From contig JAKSZT010004976.1 of NCBI GenBank assembly GCA_026826555.1, forward strand, positions 7,820,917 through 7,884,916: a DNA stretch of 64,000 bases. Reading direction: 5' to 3'. Under the pieces are notes generated by a model. It saw only the letters and a program-made list of their open reading frames with translations. It was not told the origin of the DNA and searched no databases. Of the stretch, positions 60,685 to 64,000 are shown one piece after another. This stretch comes from Tolypeutes matacus. Lineage: Eukaryota > Chordata > Mammalia > Cingulata > Chlamyphoridae. The position numbers and the translations under genes are program-made. The stretch's first letter is position 1, and each line of letters begins with the position of its first letter.

Positions 60685-60855
60685 AACTAATATATTGTGT
60701 AATATATTGTTTGATTTAAAAAAAAATTTCATCCATTACATTTGAGAAATGTATATATTTATTCATCTGTGTTTACTTTTTAGTTTTTAATTGTTTATAT
60801 TTTCAATTATTAAATGTACAAAATAAAGTTAAAAAAATGTTAAAAAAAAAGTTTA

Positions 60856-61389
60856 AGGGGAGCTGTGACCCAGCGGAAGTAATTCCTCTGACTGCCCCAG
60901 AACCCATGGCGGCCGGCAGCTGGGAGTGGGGGTTGGCAGCCCTGGTTTAGGGGCTGTGGCAGTGAGGGGGATCTGGCTGTGGTGGCTACAAGGCTGAAGA
61001 GAAACTACTAAAGTTCCTGTGAAATCAAAGTCGAATTTCCTAAGAACATAATGGATGGATAGGAGAAAGTCTATGGTGGCTGTGAAGGCCCTGATGCCAT
61101 GTATGTCAAATTGATATATTCTGATGGTCATGTATTTATCATAAAAAGAGAACATGCACGAACATCAGGAACAATAAAAGGCATGTTGAGTAGCCCAGGT
61201 CAATTTGCTGAGAATGACATCAATGAGGTCAATTTTAGAGAGATCCTTTCACATGTGCTATCAAATGTATGCATGTATTTTACCTACAAGGTTCGCTACA
61301 CTAACAGTTCCACCAAGATTCCCGAAATCCCAATTGCACCTGAAATTGCACTGGAACTGATGATGGCTGTGAACTTCCTGGATTGTTAA
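60856..61389 (+). pseudogene. ELOC: ELOC (elongin C) processed retrocopy
   Basis: Elongin C is the BTB/POZ-fold adaptor of Elongin BC, used in VHL and SOCS-box cullin-RING ligases and in the Elongin elongation factor. The retrocopy has about 195 bp of 5' UTR-like sequence, the ancestral ATG at 61051, and a TAG at codon 4 (61060-61062), consistent with one change from GAG. After that the reading frame is uninterrupted to TAA at 61387-61389. It shows 'SSPGQFAEN', '[18 protein letters not shown]' and the C-terminal 'NFLDC'. An internal ATG at 61099 leaves 96 codons. No intron is seen. I count about 14 amino-acid changes from the human protein as I remember it, including at normally invariant positions. 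It is most likely a pseudogene. Confidence 0.93.
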
Positions 61390-63923
61390 ATAAAATAAAT
61401 TATAATAAACTGTTAACTTTTTTCAGTATTTAATACCTGTAATTCAGTTAGTGTTTTTTTTTCATATAGCATGTTGTCTGTATGCAACTGAACTATAAAG
61501 TTCATTGCAAAGCAGATTACCTTCTGTTCTTTTTGCACAGCAATCAGAGTTGAAATTGTTTGCTGCATCAACAAATTAAGGACATTTTCACAACTGCAAA
61601 ATAAACAAATATGCTAATACATAGGTGATTTTGCCTTATCCTTTGGCTATGACTTTTAAAATTTGAGCAATGATGCTGTAGTAAATACTGAAATTTAGGC
61701 ATATGTGAACAAGTTCTACAGGTAAATAATAGGGCTAAAAGTATTTTTACGTTTATAGTGTTTTTTTTTAAATCCTATTTAGATTTTATAGTATCATTAG
61801 CATTATAAAGTTATGCAAGTAATTGCATTATAAATATGTTTATAACTTAGCCAAAACATTGATTTTTTTATAAAACTCTCAAAGATGTAAGAGTTGAAAC
61901 TTCTTATGTGTCTTTCGATAAACTGCAATACTGTTTAAGTGTATTTCTTCTCTTTATTGCTGCAATTTAAGAATTTTATTTAAAAACAATTTTGGAAGGT
62001 TACTAGGTACAGATTTTAGAGCAGTAACTTTTTAAGAACTATAGCCAGCTGGCTAACAAGTAAACTATATTACTTGGATTTCTTGTACATTATGCATTTT
62101 GGCCAAAGTACTGTACTTTCATTGACTATAAAGCTTCCTTTGTGATTATCATTATTTTTATATAGTCCCTTATTGTGACTGCAACACGTCCAAATGTTTA
62201 AATGTGTTTTAGAAGATTCACTAGGAACTTTATCTAGATCTTAAAAGCTAGACTTTTCTGAACTATTCCAGTCTTCCTCCATCCAAATGAAATGTTATAA
62301 AATATAAAAAGCATGTGGAAAGGTACAGGGAAAATGTTGTTATAATGCACCTTGATATAGTACATGAATTATCTTATATTGATTACTGTATGTCCCAGTA
62401 ATATGATACCCATAATCTGTGGGATTTTTACTGAAGTCAAAACTCATAAAGGAGGTCATTTAGCTTTTATACTAAGACGACAAAATTCTGTAAAACTATA
62501 CAAAGCATCTCTGCTTAGGCACAGGAAAAGAAGCATTGGGGTTGGCTTTAAATTGTCCCTGTCTTCATATTAGGACACAGCTGTTAGTATCAGGTCTAAA
62601 AATCTAAATCTTCATCTTAGATCTTCAAGACTGGCTTAATATGAACCAGTTTTATTAGAAACTACAAAAAACAAACATAAACAACCCAGGTCTATGAAAG
62701 TAATTTTATCCTCTTTGAAAACCTAGATATTGTGTTTTCCAGTTCTTGAAAGCAGTTAAATATAAATGTTAGTAGGATATACTTTAGTAACTTAAGACAT
62801 ATTAGTGCAGATTCCTATTCATATTTACTCATTGAGTACAATATTTGCAATATAATTCTGCTACTAGGTGACAACTAATGCCAGTCATAAACCTAAATGA
62901 TGATCTCAAAGGTCAAGTTGATAGCAAAAACATTAATTTTGACCAGTTTTAGTAGGTTACATGTGTTAGATCCAGCAGTAGCCTTAAGTTTAAGACATTA
63001 AAATAGGACTGAAATAAAGATGAGGAAAACCGGTATATCTTATGGCAAATTATACTGCATGTTAGCAAAGGCTGTATTGTCAAAAGATGTTAAGAACACT
63101 TGGTGTTTGATCTTTTTAGCCTTAATTTTCTCTTTTTCCAAGGATTCTTAAAATTGTTTGCTTCAGGACATCTTGACATATGACTGAACAGTGAATTTTT
63201 ATTTTATTAAATTTAAGAGAAATTTATTTTATATAGCATTGAAACCTTCACAATTTTCTGACACGTGGTATTTAGCTTATTTTTCAAATTAGGTTCAAAT
63301 ATCCCCAATATTTTTTTCTGCACAGAAAATTTCACCACAAATCCTTTCCTTTATTCAGTTAATATTTATTTCATTTTTGTACTGTCTAGATTATTTTATG
63401 GTTTTCAGATTGCTTATCTTTCATGCAGTTATTATTAATGGATAATGATCTCCCTATTTTTGAAGAGTCCTGTTGATACTGAGAAATTCAACTTATTACA
63501 AGCAGTAAATTCAGCTCATTCTAACAGATAAATATATTTAGAGACATCTTGCTATGCATGAAGCTGTCATCTTTGTGTTATTTTGCTAAGCTTATCAATT
63601 TATTATTCTATCAAAATAGTGCAATTATTCTGAGAAATAATATAAAATTGCTGTCAACAATTGAAGAGTGTTTAAACTAACCCTTATAGTTCCTATCTAC
63701 ATAGAGGAAATTTCATAGAATCTAACAAAACTTGAATGTATCTACACTTAGCAATGCTAAGTGGAACCTCTGGTTATATGTAAATTTGATGAAACACTTT
63801 AAGTCCAGTATTCAATAGATACCATTGGTTTTATAGATAGTATTTTATTTGCATTATGTAAATTTGGCTTTATTATAGGCCACTCATATTTGTGCTAAGA
63901 TTTTATATTCCTATTAGGCTAAA

Positions 63924-63926
<3 letters not shown>
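61390..63926 (+). other. AT-rich sequence, probably long ELOC 3' UTR retrocopy
   Basis: This 2.5-kb AT-rich, repeat-free stretch continues directly from the ELOC stop codon with 'ATAAAATAAATTATAATAAA'. Its uniform composition and lack of SINEs or L1 fit a long copied 3' UTR. No terminal A-tail or target-site duplication is visible before the SINE at 63927, so the true end is unknown. The extent is inference. An alignment to ELOC mRNA would settle it. Confidence 0.5.
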
Positions 63927-63957
<31 letters not shown>

Positions 63958-64000
63958 TTTTTTTTTTTATTCATTTATCCCCCCCCTTGCTGCTTGTGCT
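63927..64000 (-). mobile_element. DAS-type SINE, antisense, cut by window edge
   Basis: T-runs followed by 'ATTCATTTATCCCCCCCCTT' and 'GCTGCTTGTGCT' match the antisense tail and body of the copy at 13082-13261. The head lies beyond the window. Confidence 0.85.

Larger units (their letters stand above)
54673..60846 (+). mobile_element. Full-length but inactive L1 (xenarthran lineage)
   Basis: A complete L1 layout is present: 5' UTR (54673-55855), ORF1 (about 55856-56793), an 81-bp spacer, ORF2 (56875-60684), a short 3' UTR with AATAAA at 60822-60827, and an A-rich tail. The 9-bp duplication AAAAGTTTA is at 54664-54672 and 60847-60855. The total of about 6.17 kb is the normal length of a mammalian L1. 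At least eight stops or frameshifts disable it. It is the youngest and most complete L1 in the window. Confidence 0.92.

Overview
This window is repeat-rich nuclear DNA from a placental mammal, almost certainly a xenarthran and most likely an armadillo such as Dasypus. The diagnostic evidence is about twenty copies or fragments of the DAS-type SINE. Its tRNA-like head (the 'GTGGCTCAA' A-box region and the 'GGTTCGATCC' B-box region) is followed by an armadillo-type body and an 'AATAAATAAATCTTAAAA' tail. L1 elements of a lineage whose 3' UTR I associate with Xenarthra support this. Older mammalian layers are also present: L2, MIR, Tigger, MER5-type, MLT1 LTRs and L1M. Family names are from memory and not from a database search. 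I found no intact protein-coding gene, no recognisable exon chain, no RNA gene and no bacterial or CRISPR-like system. The window reads as intergenic or intronic DNA.

Layout. 1-2.2 kb: an L1 3' end split by a full-length DAS SINE, then an antisense L1M tail. 4.7-5.9 kb: a long xenarthran L1 3' UTR. 7.4-13.8 kb: an old repeat, a multi-headed DAS SINE, a Tigger MITE, an MLT1 LTR with another repeat inside it, and several SINEs. 14-18.3 kb: mostly single-copy. 18.4-19.4 kb: a 5'-inverted (twin-primed) relative of the 4.7 kb L1. 20-24 kb: GC boxes, a palindromic repeat hit by an unusual SINE, and L1M tails. 24.7-30.2 kb: an old internally deleted L1 hosting three SINEs, followed by another L1 3' end hosting a two-headed SINE. 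30.2-37.5 kb: an L2 split by an MLT1 LTR, L1M fragments, MIR and SINEs. 37.5-53.4 kb: mostly single-copy, with a MER5-type MITE, a G-rich minisatellite, L2 tails, an MLT1-like LTR and one more L1 3' UTR. 54.2-60.8 kb: a full-length but mutated L1 inserted into the tail of an older L1M. 60.86 to about 63.9 kb: a processed retrocopy of ELOC (elongin C) starting directly after the L1 tail. 63.93 kb to the end: the start of an antisense DAS SINE.

The parts are related by retrotransposition. L1 machinery supplied the L1 copies and probably mobilised the SINEs and the ELOC mRNA. Target-site duplications (TSDs) readable around many insertions establish their order. The most interesting observations are mechanistic: the L1-ELOC junction, the twin-primed L1 with a duplicated overlap, a SINE carrying 53 nt of non-SINE sequence beyond its A-tail, several two-headed SINE insertions with one TSD pair each, and two tandem monomers in the L1 5' UTR.
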